From: Thermogemmatispora tikiterensis
Lineage (GTDB): Bacteria; Chloroflexota; Ktedonobacteria; Ktedonobacterales; Ktedonobacteraceae
Length of the DNA: 64,000 nt
Assembly (NCBI RefSeq): GCF_003268475.1
Contig: NZ_MCIF01000002.1
Span: forward strand, 1,589,074-1,653,073
Reading direction: 5' to 3'
Shown: one piece after another, positions 1-9,159 of the stretch
How positions within the stretch are numbered: position 1 is the stretch's first letter
How the letters are laid out: the number at the start of each line of letters is the position of its first letter
Position numbers and translations under genes: made by a program
The notes under the pieces: model-generated
The model's input: only the letters and a program-made list of their open reading frames with translations
What the model was told of the DNA's origin: nothing
Databases searched by the model: none

Positions 1-453
1 CAGCCGCACCGTGGTCGTATTCACTCCCTGATCGGGCACTCCCACCAGCTGGGCCAGCTTGTAGACCAACGCCATCGCATGAAACTGAAACGGCCCATGC
101 AAGAGCGGGTCATAGTGATAACTCAAAATATTCAGCGACAGCTGCAAGGAGAAGTAGGCATGGAGACTCTCATCGTGATGCAGCGGGCGCACCCCCAGGT
201 CCCAGAAGCGCAACACCGCCGCCGCCACCAACACCACCCCATAGGCTACCCACTCCAGGACCTGGCTGCGGGACGGCCTTTGACGGCGCAGAGCGCCTCT
301 AGAGTGCCAGTCTTTAGCCTGAGCAAAAACCTTCTCCTGCTCAAGCGAGTCTGGCTGCTCAGCCACTGCTCCAGCTAGCAGCTCACCCTGATCCGACCGA
401 CTATCTACAGGCTGATGCTCAAACCTCTTCAAATTCAAGGCCCAACTCCTCAT
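1..453 (-). CDS. Agl23/TIGR03663-like glycosyltransferase-type membrane protein (partial)
   Basis: Only the first 151 codons are present; the gene starts with ATG at 453 and runs off the left edge. A polar N-terminus of about 65 residues precedes a first membrane segment (about residues 69-84). Then comes a conserved loop with His92-His93-Asp94-Glu95-Ser96, followed by a HGPFQFH segment (about residues 119-125). This loop layout is typical of the TIGR03663 family (flippase-activity-associated Agl23-like proteins), related to PMT/GT39 dolichyl-phosphate-sugar transferases in which the loop Asp-Glu is catalytic. A GAAGG ribosome site lies just before the start. It is 31 bases downstream of the DUF2298 gene, so the two are probably co-transcribed. 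The family call rests on the N-terminus only. Confidence 0.75.
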   Translation of the reverse strand, partial: MRSWALNLKRFEHQPVDSRSDQGELLAGAVAEQPDSLEQEKVFAQAKDWHSRGALRRQRPSRSQVLEWVAYGVVLVAAAVLRFWDLGVRPLHHDESLHAYFSLQLSLNILSYHYDPLLHGPFQFHAMALVYKLAQLVGVPDQGVNTTTVRL

Positions 454-484
454 ACAACCTTCACCGGAAGAGCGGAGGTCATAC

Positions 485-2866
485 CTATGACAGCCCAACC
501 TTATAAATTGTCACCCCTTCGGCGGAGTAGACCACCCGCAAGAACGAAGGGAAATGGCCCAAATTAATCGTCTGATATTTCGCCAACTCCAGCGGTCCCA
601 CGTAGACATACGTCACATGATAAAGAGCCAGCAGCGAGCGTACCACGTTGGCTTGAGGACTGGTATAGATCGTTGCCACGTCGCTGGCTCGCCGATTAAA
701 ATCAGCAGCGTAGGCCACATTATTCAGCCAATTCACACGCCACTGATACTCATGGCCGACCCAGCCCATAATGGTCGGCAAGCCAGTAAAAGCCGAGATC
801 CGAGCGTAGTCGCTATAGTCCGGGCCAACCGCCTCCACGATAACAGGATCGCCGTCGACATGGGCATTGAGCCAGCGAATCGCCGCATAATCGCCGGGAT
901 CAGTCTGGGACAGATAAGTCAGCCCATCCAGGCTATTGCTCCGTTGTGCGAAATGATCCGTGCGGGTATAGCTCCCTGCCACCGGATAGACCGCTCCGGC
1001 CAGCAGCAAGAGACAGAGGGCCGCCGTCCACACCACCTGCAAACCTTCCTGCAGAAGGCGCTGTAGTGGCGCCACCATCTCCCCAGGACGTAGGGCCTCT
1101 AGAATAAAGAAGAGAGCAGCCCCACAGGCGATCGAGAGCTGAGCCCACGACTGGAAATAGAACTTAAAGACCGTATTCATACGTGGGTAGCTGTCGGCAA
1201 AAACATCGCGCAGATAGAATACCTCGCAGCCTGCTACCAGGGCAAAAGCCAGCGATCCAAGCAACAGCGTAAAAGCCAGGGCCCGATCGCGCAAGTGAGA
1301 GAGAACCAACACCGCACCCACCGCCGCCAGAGCGCCTGCCGCCACAAATGTACCGCTGTTGCGCATGAGGAGCAGAGTCGCCAGGCCCAGCAAAGCGATC
1401 ACCCAGAAGCTCAACCACTGAGCGCTGAAGCGCACGAGCCACTTGAGCCAGCCAGGAGTAGGAACAGCCGGGTCATCCTCCTTCTCAGTGGCAGCCTCCT
1501 CCTCAGCAAAGGCAGGTAACCTGGCCACGCTCGCCACCAACAGGGAGAGAAAGACGAAAGCAAACAGACCATAGATCAGAATCTCCTGGCCAGGGGACGA
1601 GCGATCAGCAGGGCCAACCACCCCGATTCCCTGAGATGGCGATACAAAGCTTAAATAGAAAGGCAGGTAGAAGGCCAGCGAGAGAATGACCAGCGGAACT
1701 GCTGCCGCGGCAATATCCACCAGGAGCGCCCCCTGGAAGCGACGCCCATGAAGTAACCACTGCTGCAGGGCAATACAGACCACAGCCAGGCCCAGATAAG
1801 TCGGATAATCCCAACCGTTCATCGTAAAGAGCGCGCCGATCACCAGCGCCGTTACGCCCAGGGTCAGCGGGAGGCGCCAGCCGCGACCAAAGATGAAGAT
1901 CCCCTGACCCTCGCGCGCCAGCAAGAGATTAAAGGCCAAAGCAATGGCCAGGATAGTGAAGGCCAGAGCCAGCACATGGGCATGGAAACAGGAGAGCAGA
2001 AAGCTGAAAGCGGGGAATTCATTGATCGTCTTATCAACCACCCGCGAGGGCGCAAACCAATCGAACTGATTAAGGTCACCGTGATCGCGCCACCACTGCT
2101 GCGTCGCGGCCAGATTGCCCAGAATCAAACCGAGCGCCATCGTCAGGAGTCCGTAGGGCATAGCTGCTGTTAAGCGCGGGAAAGCCAAAGCCGGCGCCTC
2201 AGCGCGTCCATCATCAGGAGGAGAGCCAGCAGCGCGGACATGCTTGGCCCAGGCAATCACATTGCAGGTCACGCCGAAGAGATTAACCGCCGTCAGCCCG
2301 AAAAAGATACAGATTCCAGTATTAAAAGCGATGGAAGGAGATTGCCCCAGAAGCTTTGCCAGCACCACGATCGTAAAGTGAGCGTAGTAATAGTAATTGA
2401 TCGGATAGCCGGCATACCACATATCATTCGGCGGCAGATGAGGACTGCGCATAATTGCTGCAATAAAGCCCTCATCCATAAACATCTCAAAGCCGCGGAT
2501 ATCAGGGCCATAGGAGCGAATCCACCCGAGCAAAAAGACCATACCCAGGAAAACCAGCTCGCAACTGACCAGATAGATCGCATTCGCACGCAGCAACTTG
2601 AACAGCGTCGCGCGCACCAGCAGCAGGCCCGCAAGAGCAGGAATCAGAAGCACCACGAAGACCCCGGCAATAAAAGCGCGGCTGAACGGCCAGGACTGGA
2701 CGCACATCAAAGGCAACCATACACAGAAGGCGAAGAGCGCTAGCGCCAGGGTTTTACTAAAGGCCCAGCCGCGGTCGGGGAGATTGCGCAAGACTGTCAC
2801 AGTCAGCGGCAGGCAGAGCAGGCCCAGCAGCTCCACCAAAGCCCATATCAAGAGCAAGTCAAGCAT
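485..2866 (-). CDS. DUF2298 (Chlor_Arch_YYY) multi-membrane protein
   Basis: 793 residues with many hydrophobic membrane spans throughout. The signature region at about residues 125-165 carries DEGFIAAIMRS and a NYYYYAHF cluster, which I recognise as characteristic of DUF2298/TIGR03662 proteins of Chloroflexota and archaea. The C-terminal third is a soluble-looking domain, with a motif around NTVFKFYFQSW preceding it. The family has no firmly established reaction; its GT-C-like topology and its neighbours (GT39 upstream, Agl23-like downstream on the same strand) suggest a role in lipid-linked sugar handling or surface glycosylation, which is inference. The ATG at 2866 has only a weak GAG-type ribosome site. 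Confidence 0.85.
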   Translation of the reverse strand: MLDLLLIWALVELLGLLCLPLTVTVLRNLPDRGWAFSKTLALALFAFCVWLPLMCVQSWPFSRAFIAGVFVVLLIPALAGLLLVRATLFKLLRANAIYLVSCELVFLGMVFLLGWIRSYGPDIRGFEMFMDEGFIAAIMRSPHLPPNDMWYAGYPINYYYYAHFTIVVLAKLLGQSPSIAFNTGICIFFGLTAVNLFGVTCNVIAWAKHVRAAGSPPDDGRAEAPALAFPRLTAAMPYGLLTMALGLILGNLAATQQWWRDHGDLNQFDWFAPSRVVDKTINEFPAFSFLLSCFHAHVLALAFTILAIALAFNLLLAREGQGIFIFGRGWRLPLTLGVTALVIGALFTMNGWDYPTYLGLAVVCIALQQWLLHGRRFQGALLVDIAAAAVPLVILSLAFYLPFYLSFVSPSQGIGVVGPADRSSPGQEILIYGLFAFVFLSLLVASVARLPAFAEEEAATEKEDDPAVPTPGWLKWLVRFSAQWLSFWVIALLGLATLLLMRNSGTFVAAGALAAVGAVLVLSHLRDRALAFTLLLGSLAFALVAGCEVFYLRDVFADSYPRMNTVFKFYFQSWAQLSIACGAALFFILEALRPGEMVAPLQRLLQEGLQVVWTAALCLLLLAGAVYPVAGSYTRTDHFAQRSNSLDGLTYLSQTDPGDYAAIRWLNAHVDGDPVIVEAVGPDYSDYARISAFTGLPTIMGWVGHEYQWRVNWLNNVAYAADFNRRASDVATIYTSPQANVVRSLLALYHVTYVYVGPLELAKYQTINLGHFPSFLRVVYSAEGVTIYKVGLS

Positions 2867-3181
2867 AGGAATACTCGATCAGTACCACCATAGATTTCTC
2901 AGCTCCTGAGCCACCGTGTCACAGCCCCCTGTGCACATGGGTCACCTGCCAGGCAGAAGCCCAGAAGCCATGATCAGCCCGGCCCCAGCCAGCACGCCAG
3001 TGAATCGAAGCACAGAGCTGCTTACCAGCAAGTGGCCAGCAGCACAGCGCATCTTAGGGAGCAGCTGACTCGGAGCTACTGCCCTGCAGTACCTCCCACC
3101 ATCTCCAATTACCAACGAATCTGGCGCCCCTTCTGTCCCGCAAGCAGCCTCATCCTGGGAGGAAAGAGAACTCGACACTGA
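2867..3181. other. Intergenic stretch, no convincing gene
   Basis: A 315-base gap between two minus-strand glycosylation-type genes. An open frame of 78 codons exists on the minus strand (2942-3178), but it has no ribosome site and a composition unlike the neighbours. I see no strong hairpin or promoter here. Confidence 0.5.
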
Positions 3182-5041
3182 CTAAGGGGCCGAGAAGGCA
3201 CAGCTTAGCGAATTGACAGGCTGAGGCCAGTGCACGCCAGTCACGAGCTTCTCAAAAAGCTGCTGCGGCGTGTAAGGATAGGGAGTATCACGCACAAAGA
3301 TGCGGGCGACCGGATGATCAAAGACCGAATAGCTCTCATCGGCTCCGCTGTCGTCGAGCGTAATACCAAAGAGATGCGGACGCACCACAAACTGAGCAGC
3401 TAGATGGAAGCCCAGCTGTCCACTAAACAGGAGTTGATAATAGTGAATCGTCAGCGGATAGCGTGCGGGCAGGCGCGGGATCGACTTATCGAGGCGATCA
3501 GTAGGCATAGTAATGGCATCGACAGTCGGCAAGAGCTTGGCCAGAGTGCAGGCTTTCTGCGGGGTATCATCCCCATAGAGATCCAATCCTGTTTGAGGCT
3601 GGCCAGCAGCGTTCAAATAGGTTGCCTGACGGTAGATGCTGGGGTCATGGCCATCGACTGGCACAGGCAACGGATCATCCCACTGCTCGTAGGTCAGCAC
3701 GCTGCCCGGCGGTAGATGGGCATAGATCCAGCGTGAAGCCATCACTCGCGTATTTGGCTCGCTATATACATTCAGTAAAGCCAGACCTTGAAAGGCCGTG
3801 CCGGCCAAAACCACCCCCACCAGCCCATAGCCGATAGCGCGCGCCAGGGGGCCGCGGCTCGCTCCGATTTTACCCTCAACCTGCCCCCTCCTACGCGTTA
3901 GCCACCGCTCCAGCCAGACCAGAATCTGCAGCAGCAGGAACGCAGCAAGCAAGGTCAGGAAGGGATAGAGCGGCAGCATATAGCGCATAAACTTGACATA
4001 GAAACTGCCTGTAATGGCTCCATAGACCACCACCCAGGAGAGCGGAACTAGCCAGGCAGAGAGCAGGCGTCGTCTGAGCAGATACCAACAGAGCCAGAGC
4101 AAGCCAGCCAGGGCGGTCAAGCCCAATGTCAGGCCCTGGCCCCAGAGAACCATATTCTGCAGCTCGTAAAGATAAGGAATCGTACCAGCGAACTGGCGCA
4201 CGTAGGGCAGATCGATCAGGCCGCGGGCCAGGTCCCCCTGGAATGAGACCTGCTGGATAAAGTCTCGCGCATCGAGAAAAGCATAGGGCATGGCTACAAA
4301 GAAGACCAGCCCGGTTGTGACCAGCGAGAGGACGAACAGCCCCCAGCCATGCAGGGAGTCTTGACGCCACCAGCGCAGGCCAAAAGCCAGCCCCAGTGGA
4401 ACGATCAGGGGAGCTGCACTAAACTTGGTCGCCAGCGCCAGGCCATAGCCCAGACCGGCCAGGAGTGCCCAGCGGAGCGGATGCTCACTTTTGACCAGGG
4501 CCACACAGGCCAGCACCGTGAGCGTGATGAAAAAGACCAGAATGGTATCGACTGCGTAAAAATGTGAGAGCTGTAATTGCAGGGGGGTGAACACCACCAG
4601 GGCGGCGGCCAGCAGAGCCACTGCCCAGGCGCGAGGTCGGCCAGGCTGCTCGTCTTCCACCAACAAGAGCGCCAAGAGAGCCGTGAGCGCAATCGTTCCA
4701 CTATCAAAGAGGGCTGAAATCGCGCGGCCCAGCAGCGTGAGAGTGGCAAAGTTGCCCAGGGCGGGGAAGAAAGGCTTCAAGACCGCGCCCACTGCAGCCA
4801 GCAAATAAATCGGGAACGAGCCGTAAGCAAAGAATTGTGGATTCAATGGAGAGTGAGCTGCGTCCAGGAACTGGGCCCAGCTTGTGGGCCGAGCAATCGC
4901 CACGACGTGAAAGAGAATCTCGCGCTCATCGGGATGGAAGCTATTACCATCATCCCAATTCAGGCCATAGAGGCGAAGCGCTAAGCCAAGCACTGTCAAG
5001 GCGATCAGTGCGAGTGGACGCCAGCGAATAACAAGCTTCAC
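3182..5041 (-). CDS. GT39/PMT-type glycosyltransferase, membrane-embedded
   Basis: 619 residues. The N-terminal membrane helix is followed by the catalytic-type loop with FHPDE (residues about 36-40), as in GT39/ArnT-like enzymes that transfer a sugar from a polyprenyl-phosphate donor across the membrane. About ten further hydrophobic spans fill residues 60-430, and a soluble extracytoplasmic C-terminal domain of about 180 residues follows. The start is GTG at 5041 (codons for MKLVIRW), with a loose AGAGGCG site upstream. It is the first gene of a minus-strand cluster with DUF2298 and Agl23-like genes, and a consensus promoter lies about 100 bases upstream. Acceptor and donor cannot be read from the sequence. 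Confidence 0.82.
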   Translation of the reverse strand: MKLVIRWRPLALIALTVLGLALRLYGLNWDDGNSFHPDEREILFHVVAIARPTSWAQFLDAAHSPLNPQFFAYGSFPIYLLAAVGAVLKPFFPALGNFATLTLLGRAISALFDSGTIALTALLALLLVEDEQPGRPRAWAVALLAAALVVFTPLQLQLSHFYAVDTILVFFITLTVLACVALVKSEHPLRWALLAGLGYGLALATKFSAAPLIVPLGLAFGLRWWRQDSLHGWGLFVLSLVTTGLVFFVAMPYAFLDARDFIQQVSFQGDLARGLIDLPYVRQFAGTIPYLYELQNMVLWGQGLTLGLTALAGLLWLCWYLLRRRLLSAWLVPLSWVVVYGAITGSFYVKFMRYMLPLYPFLTLLAAFLLLQILVWLERWLTRRRGQVEGKIGASRGPLARAIGYGLVGVVLAGTAFQGLALLNVYSEPNTRVMASRWIYAHLPPGSVLTYEQWDDPLPVPVDGHDPSIYRQATYLNAAGQPQTGLDLYGDDTPQKACTLAKLLPTVDAITMPTDRLDKSIPRLPARYPLTIHYYQLLFSGQLGFHLAAQFVVRPHLFGITLDDSGADESYSVFDHPVARIFVRDTPYPYTPQQLFEKLVTGVHWPQPVNSLSCAFSAP

Positions 5042-5142
5042 GGAGCGCCTCTGTCGTCTCTACTCAAGCAAAGATGAACCATCTATCGCCACGGCTGCCT
5101 ACTACAGCAAGCTATCGTCTTTTTCCTGTGGTTGTGGCCTTT

Positions 5143-5171
5143 AGTATAGGAGGATTGCCTGCAGTGGTCAA
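5143..5171 (-). promoter_or_regulatory. Sigma-70-type promoter of the glycosylation cluster
   Basis: Minus strand: TTGACC at 5171-5166, a 17-base spacer, then TATACT at 5148-5143. It points at the GT39 gene and leaves a leader of about 95 bases. Five of six consensus bases match in each hexamer and the spacing is optimal. The rest of the 5042-5478 gap shows no gene. Confidence 0.7.
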
Positions 5172-5478
5172 GAGAGAGGGCCCGACCACAGATGGCGGGG
5201 TCTCAGAACATCGATAGCCAGCGATCAAAGCGAGAGCCTCGGGCAGCACCGGAAGCCGAGGGGAGATGCTGGTGGACATAGTCGGACTCCTTCCGCAAAA
5301 TGGCAGCATCGCTGCTCTCTCTGTAAAGGATACCATAGCCTCGGCAGTCAGGCAACAGGCACAGCTTAGCTTCACTCCCCGAAGCTCTGAAGATATGCTA
5401 CACTGCCTATGGGAGGTTGGAGAAAGCGAAGCACCTTGCCCACCCATCACAAGCAGAGAAGCGGAAAGGAGGCCACGA

Positions 5479-7254
5479 GTGCCTGCCCTGGACGAGCAGA
5501 GCCTGATGCCTGGCACAGAGGGCATAAACTTTTATGAAGCCGATCCCATCCTGGAGCAATTGCTCCAGCGTCATCTTTCCCCCGACGACTACGAGCGCGC
5601 ACGCCCCCTGCTTCTGCACATGGGGGCAGTTGCCTCCGAGCGCATGGATGAGTTGGCCGCCATTGCCGACCGACACGGGCCGGTGCTGCGCCAATACGAT
5701 CGACGTGGTCAGCGCATCGACGAAGTAATCTTTCATCCGGCCTATCACGAACTTGAACGCATCGCCTACCAGGACTTTGCCATCGCCGCCTGCTCCCACC
5801 GTGAGGGTGCCCTAGGCTGGCCCGGACGCGTCCCTCAGCCTGTTAAATTTGCCCTGGCCTACCTCGGCATGCAAGCCGAAGCAGGCGTCTTCTGTCCTGT
5901 TTCCATGACCGACGCCCTGGCTCGCGTTTTGGAGCGCTATGGCGATGAAGCACTCAAGCAGCGCTTTCTTCCTCATCTGACCGCCCTCAGCCTGGATCAG
6001 CTCCAGCAGGGGGCTATGTTCTTAACCGAGAAGCAAGGTGGCTCAGACGTCGGTCAGACAGCCACCATAGCCCGTCGACGCGAGGGCGGCGAGGACAAGA
6101 CTGAGTTCTGGCCCCAGTGGCAGCTCTGGGGAGAGAAATGGTTTTGCTCTAACGTCTCTGCCGACCTGATTCTCACCCTGGCACGTCCCAGCGGCGCTCC
6201 AGCCGGAACACGGGGCCTGGGCCTTTTCCTGGTACCCCGTCGTCTGCCAGACGGAAGACGCAACGCCTACACCATTAACCGCTTAAAGGAGAAACTGGGC
6301 ACTCGCTCGCTGGCCACAGGTGAAGTAACCCTGGAGGGCGCCCTGGCCTACCAGGTGGGAGCCTTGGAACGGGGCTTCGTCCAGATGACCGAGATGATCA
6401 ACCTGACTCGCATCTGGGCAGCCATCGGCTCCCTGGCCGCCATGCGGCGCAGCCTGCTAGAGGCCACAGTGCACACCCACGGACGCACCGTCTTCGGGCG
6501 TCGCCTCTGTGACCATCCCCTCATGCGGCGTCAACTAGTTGATCTCCTCCTCGAAGTCGAAGGCTGCGCAGCACTGGCCTTCGAGACAACAGCAGTTCTG
6601 GAGCGGGTTGACCGCTACGGGCGCGAGGAAGATCGCCGCTTGCTGCGCATCTTGACACCTCTCTGCAAATACTACATCCCCAAGCGAGGCGAGTACGTTA
6701 CCTTGGAAGCGCTGGAGATGCGGGGAGGCAATGGCTACGTGGAAGATTGGGTGAATCCGCGCCTCCTACGGGACGCCATTGTCAACGCCATCTGGGAAGG
6801 AGCCAGCAACGTGATCGTTCTCGACGTCGCGCGGGCCATGAGCCGTGAGGGTAGCCACCTACAGCTCTTCGCCTGGTTAGAGGAGCGACTGCGTGCTCTC
6901 CAACGCCCTGAGCTGGCGGAGAGTGTTCACGATCTCCAGCTCAGCCTGAAGCAAGTCGCAGCTCGCTTCGAGGCCCTGACGACGCTTGATCCCGAAAGTG
7001 CCCAGCTGCCCCTACGTGGCCTGGTTGAGCGTCTAGCCCAAGTCACCATCGCCACGCTTTTGCTAGAGCAGGCAGCCACCAGCCTCAGTAGCTCGCAGGC
7101 CGTTGGCGAACGGCAGCTGCTCCTTGCCCAACTCTTCATGAGGCGTCATCTGCAGCCTCATCCCGATGGCTGGCAGGCGGACGACGATCGCCGACCTTTG
7201 GACCAGTTCGCGACGCTGATCCAGGGAGCGGTTCGTTTCAGACAGGGAGTCTAA
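5479..7254 (+). CDS. AidB-like acyl-CoA dehydrogenase family protein
   Basis: 591 residues from a GTG start. I chose GTG 5479 because an AAAGGAGG site sits 6 bases upstream; the frame stays open back to 5266, but that region has no ribosome site and low protein-like character. The fold is the acyl-CoA dehydrogenase flavoenzyme. The motif LTEKQGGSDVGQT is the AidB form of the flavin-binding TEKxxGSD segment; GEKWFCSN and GGNGYVEDWVNPRLLRDA match the AidB subgroup, and EGASNV near the C-terminal helical bundle fits too. E. coli AidB (541 residues) belongs to the adaptive response to alkylation and binds DNA; a DNA-related role here is not shown. An ordinary isovaleryl-CoA-like dehydrogenase is the alternative. 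It stands alone, divergent from the GT39 gene. Confidence 0.85.
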   Translation: MPALDEQSLMPGTEGINFYEADPILEQLLQRHLSPDDYERARPLLLHMGAVASERMDELAAIADRHGPVLRQYDRRGQRIDEVIFHPAYHELERIAYQDFAIAACSHREGALGWPGRVPQPVKFALAYLGMQAEAGVFCPVSMTDALARVLERYGDEALKQRFLPHLTALSLDQLQQGAMFLTEKQGGSDVGQTATIARRREGGEDKTEFWPQWQLWGEKWFCSNVSADLILTLARPSGAPAGTRGLGLFLVPRRLPDGRRNAYTINRLKEKLGTRSLATGEVTLEGALAYQVGALERGFVQMTEMINLTRIWAAIGSLAAMRRSLLEATVHTHGRTVFGRRLCDHPLMRRQLVDLLLEVEGCAALAFETTAVLERVDRYGREEDRRLLRILTPLCKYYIPKRGEYVTLEALEMRGGNGYVEDWVNPRLLRDAIVNAIWEGASNVIVLDVARAMSREGSHLQLFAWLEERLRALQRPELAESVHDLQLSLKQVAARFEALTTLDPESAQLPLRGLVERLAQVTIATLLLEQAATSLSSSQAVGERQLLLAQLFMRRHLQPHPDGWQADDDRRPLDQFATLIQGAVRFRQGV

Positions 7255-7553
7255 AAAAGAGGAAAAAGCCTTCAGCGATGCCGGCCCGGCGTGTCGATGC
7301 GAGGCAGAGGCAAATGGGCCGGCATCGCGACGGCGGACAGGTAAACATAGACTATCTCCACAGTTGGAGAAGAATGAAGAACAGAGGAAGGAGAGGGCGA
7401 GGCTCACGCAACAACGAGACAAGGCCCAGAGACAAAAACCTCCGTCTTTCCTCGCCCGTCGAAGCAGGCCCGGCAGCTTCAGCCAGGTAGCGGGGAAAAG
7501 GGCGAGGCGTGGCCTCTGGAGACCTGGGAGAGAGGGCAATCGCAGGTGCTCAC

Positions 7554-7760
7554 TTAGGCCAGAACGCCGTCGCGTTCCCCTACCAGACGCTGGATCTCAC
7601 GCAAGCGCCACTCAGCCCGTTCCACATTCTCCAGAGCCTGGGCTAGAATGCGTTCCTCCAGGGAAGAGAAGGACTGCTCGATTTCGGGATCGATCGAGCC
7701 GCCAAGCAGTTCCAGGGCACGATGGAGCCTGGGATCTTCAGTTGCAGCTACCATTGACAT
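7554..7760 (-). CDS. Small charged helical protein of unknown function
   Basis: 68 residues, rich in Glu, Arg and Leu, with a predicted long helix or coiled coil over residues 25-62 (EERILAQALENVERAEWRLR). A GAGAGGTG ribosome site lies 7 bases before the ATG at 7760, which is the main reason to accept it. No family is recognised. It is flanked by gaps of about 300 bases (7255-7553) and 400 bases (7761-8169) that show no other gene. Confidence 0.55.
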   Translation of the reverse strand: MSMVAATEDPRLHRALELLGGSIDPEIEQSFSSLEERILAQALENVERAEWRLREIQRLVGERDGVLA

Positions 7761-8169
7761 GGCGTGTCACCTCTCGATCAAGAACTGAGTCTGACAGCAA
7801 GCAAGTCCATCACCAGCCATGAAATAAAGACCGGCGCGGCGCACTCCAGTCTCAAGCTATCCCAGCAGGCTAGCGAGGATGACAGAAGAGCGGGACCATC
7901 GGGGGCTACCCAGATGGAGATTCTCGCTCCTCAACAGAATACGCCTGAACACCGAAACAGGTTGCAGCCCCCGCACCACCACCGACTTCATTCATAGTCT
8001 CCATTTCTATGATACGTCTGGCGCCAAAAACGGTATAAAGGGGCTACCAACATTCCTATCTGCAAAAATTCTAAACTGCCAGCTCTTTTCGAGAGGAGGG
8101 CTTGGGAGGCAGCCTCATCTCCTCGTGTCTCCTGCCACCCGCAACCTCCTCCCTTAACGTAAGGCCCGT
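7761..8169. other. Intergenic stretch, nothing recognised
   Basis: About 410 bases between two minus-strand genes. Short open frames exist on the plus strand but none has a ribosome site or plausible composition. It should hold the promoter of the 68-aa gene, but I cannot pick a clear one. Confidence 0.4.
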
Positions 8170-8619
8170 CTACTTGACGATCACCGTCAAGTTCATCCCT
8201 TGGTGGATCGTACAGTAGAGTTTAAATGTACCAGCGGTAGTGAAAGGGCCAATCTGCTTCGTATCGTTGCCACTGAACTGCACATCGACCTTTGGAGCTC
8301 CCGGCTCAATCGCAGGCTTGGCAGTCCCATTGACCCAAGAGCCGTTTTGAATAATGTGCGGCACAGCGACAGTATCGACCAGCGTAATCGATTCACCCTT
8401 TTGGATGGTGATAGAGGACACCTCGAAGTTCGTGGCGTCCATCTTCACTGTGTTCCCCCCGCTGGCGCTGCTCGCCGAAGAAGAACTACCGCTGCTGCTG
8501 CTTGCATTGGCCGCAGTCGAGCTGGTTGTCCCAGGCCGTGTACAGGCCACCAACAGCAGGCTCACCAGCGCCAGCGCTGTCAACACCAGCCACAGCAAGC
8601 GTAGAGGTTTCTGCTCCAT
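8170..8619 (-). CDS. Cupredoxin-domain lipoprotein (blue copper type)
   Basis: 149 residues from ATG 8619; the frame is open further upstream, but this start has an AAGG site and places the signal peptide correctly. Residues 7-25 are a hydrophobic signal ending in a lipobox (LLVAC, Cys26), so the protein should be anchored outside the membrane. A Ser/Ala-rich linker (30-55) leads to a cupredoxin domain of about 90 residues. The type-1 copper ligands are all visible: His88 in PHI, then Cys136, His139 and Met142 in the YCTIHQGM loop. Likely a periplasmic-side electron carrier; partner unknown. A paralogue of similar design lies at 30383-30907. Confidence 0.88.
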   Translation of the reverse strand: MEQKPLRLLWLVLTALALVSLLLVACTRPGTTSSTAANASSSSGSSSSASSASGGNTVKMDATNFEVSSITIQKGESITLVDTVAVPHIIQNGSWVNGTAKPAIEPGAPKVDVQFSGNDTKQIGPFTTAGTFKLYCTIHQGMNLTVIVK

Positions 8620-8758
8620 AGCAACCTTGTAGCCTCTCAATCCTAGCCGATGCCGAAAGCAGAACAATCTGCACGCACGACAGAGCGCTGTAGCCCCTGG
8701 CTAGCAGAGCTACAAGTAACGCTCTCTCTGTCTCTCGGCTCTTCCTGCTTTCGAGGAT

Positions 8759-8787
8759 ATAATACGGCGACCCGCAGCCTCTGCAAA
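8759..8787 (-). promoter_or_regulatory. Possible promoter of the cupredoxin gene
   Basis: Minus strand TATTAT at 8764-8759 with TTGCAG (16-base spacer) or TTTGCA (17-base spacer) upstream. The -35 match is modest. The same A/T run also reads TATAAT on the plus strand (8758-8763), so the direction is not certain. Confidence 0.35.
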
Positions 8788-8793
8788 TCCGGC

Positions 8794-8820
8794 AAATACC
8801 CGATATTGCGTCGGGTATTT
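8794..8820. repeat. Perfect 10-bp inverted repeat upstream of cupredoxin promoter
   Basis: AAATACCCGA at 8794-8803 and TCGGGTATTT at 8811-8820, separated by 7 bases. There is no T-run on either side, so it is more like an operator or an RNA hairpin than a terminator. It lies just upstream of the candidate -35 element of the cupredoxin gene. Confidence 0.6.
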
Positions 8821-9124
8821 ACCTGATCTATTAGCTCAACTGCAGATGCTGGCATCCCACTCGCCATGCTCGCGTTTCTCTCGTTCTCCACCCCAGCTGC
8901 CGCAGCTCCTGATGGACAGCAGGCAAGCCCTCAACTTTCCACCTGACAGGCATAGGCCCCGTCAGCAGCACAGACAGATGCTACAGGAGCAGTCGGCCTA
9001 ACCGGCTTCACCATCACCATCTTTCTTCAGCTTTTCAGGCTTCTTGAGTAGCAGGACTGCCACAAGAAGCCTGACATTGATTTTGCAAATTTTCAACAAG
9101 CTACCTTTCTTGCCCGGGTCCTCC

Positions 9125-9153
9125 TTGACTTCCGTGAAACAGGATGGTATACT
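9125..9153 (+). promoter_or_regulatory. Strong sigma-70-type promoter of an orphan transcription unit
   Basis: TTGACT at 9125-9130, a 17-base spacer, and TATACT at 9148-9153; each hexamer matches consensus at five of six positions. Transcription should start near 9160 and read toward the terminator at 9434-9481. No known gene lies between. Confidence 0.75.
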
Positions 9154-9159
9154 TTAAGT

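Noticed and set aside
79..378. Plus-strand open frame of 99 codons
   Set aside because: It is antisense to the partial Agl23-like gene and has no ribosome site or family resemblance.
2942..3178. Minus-strand open frame of 78 codons
   Set aside because: No ribosome site, low protein-like character, no recognisable domain.
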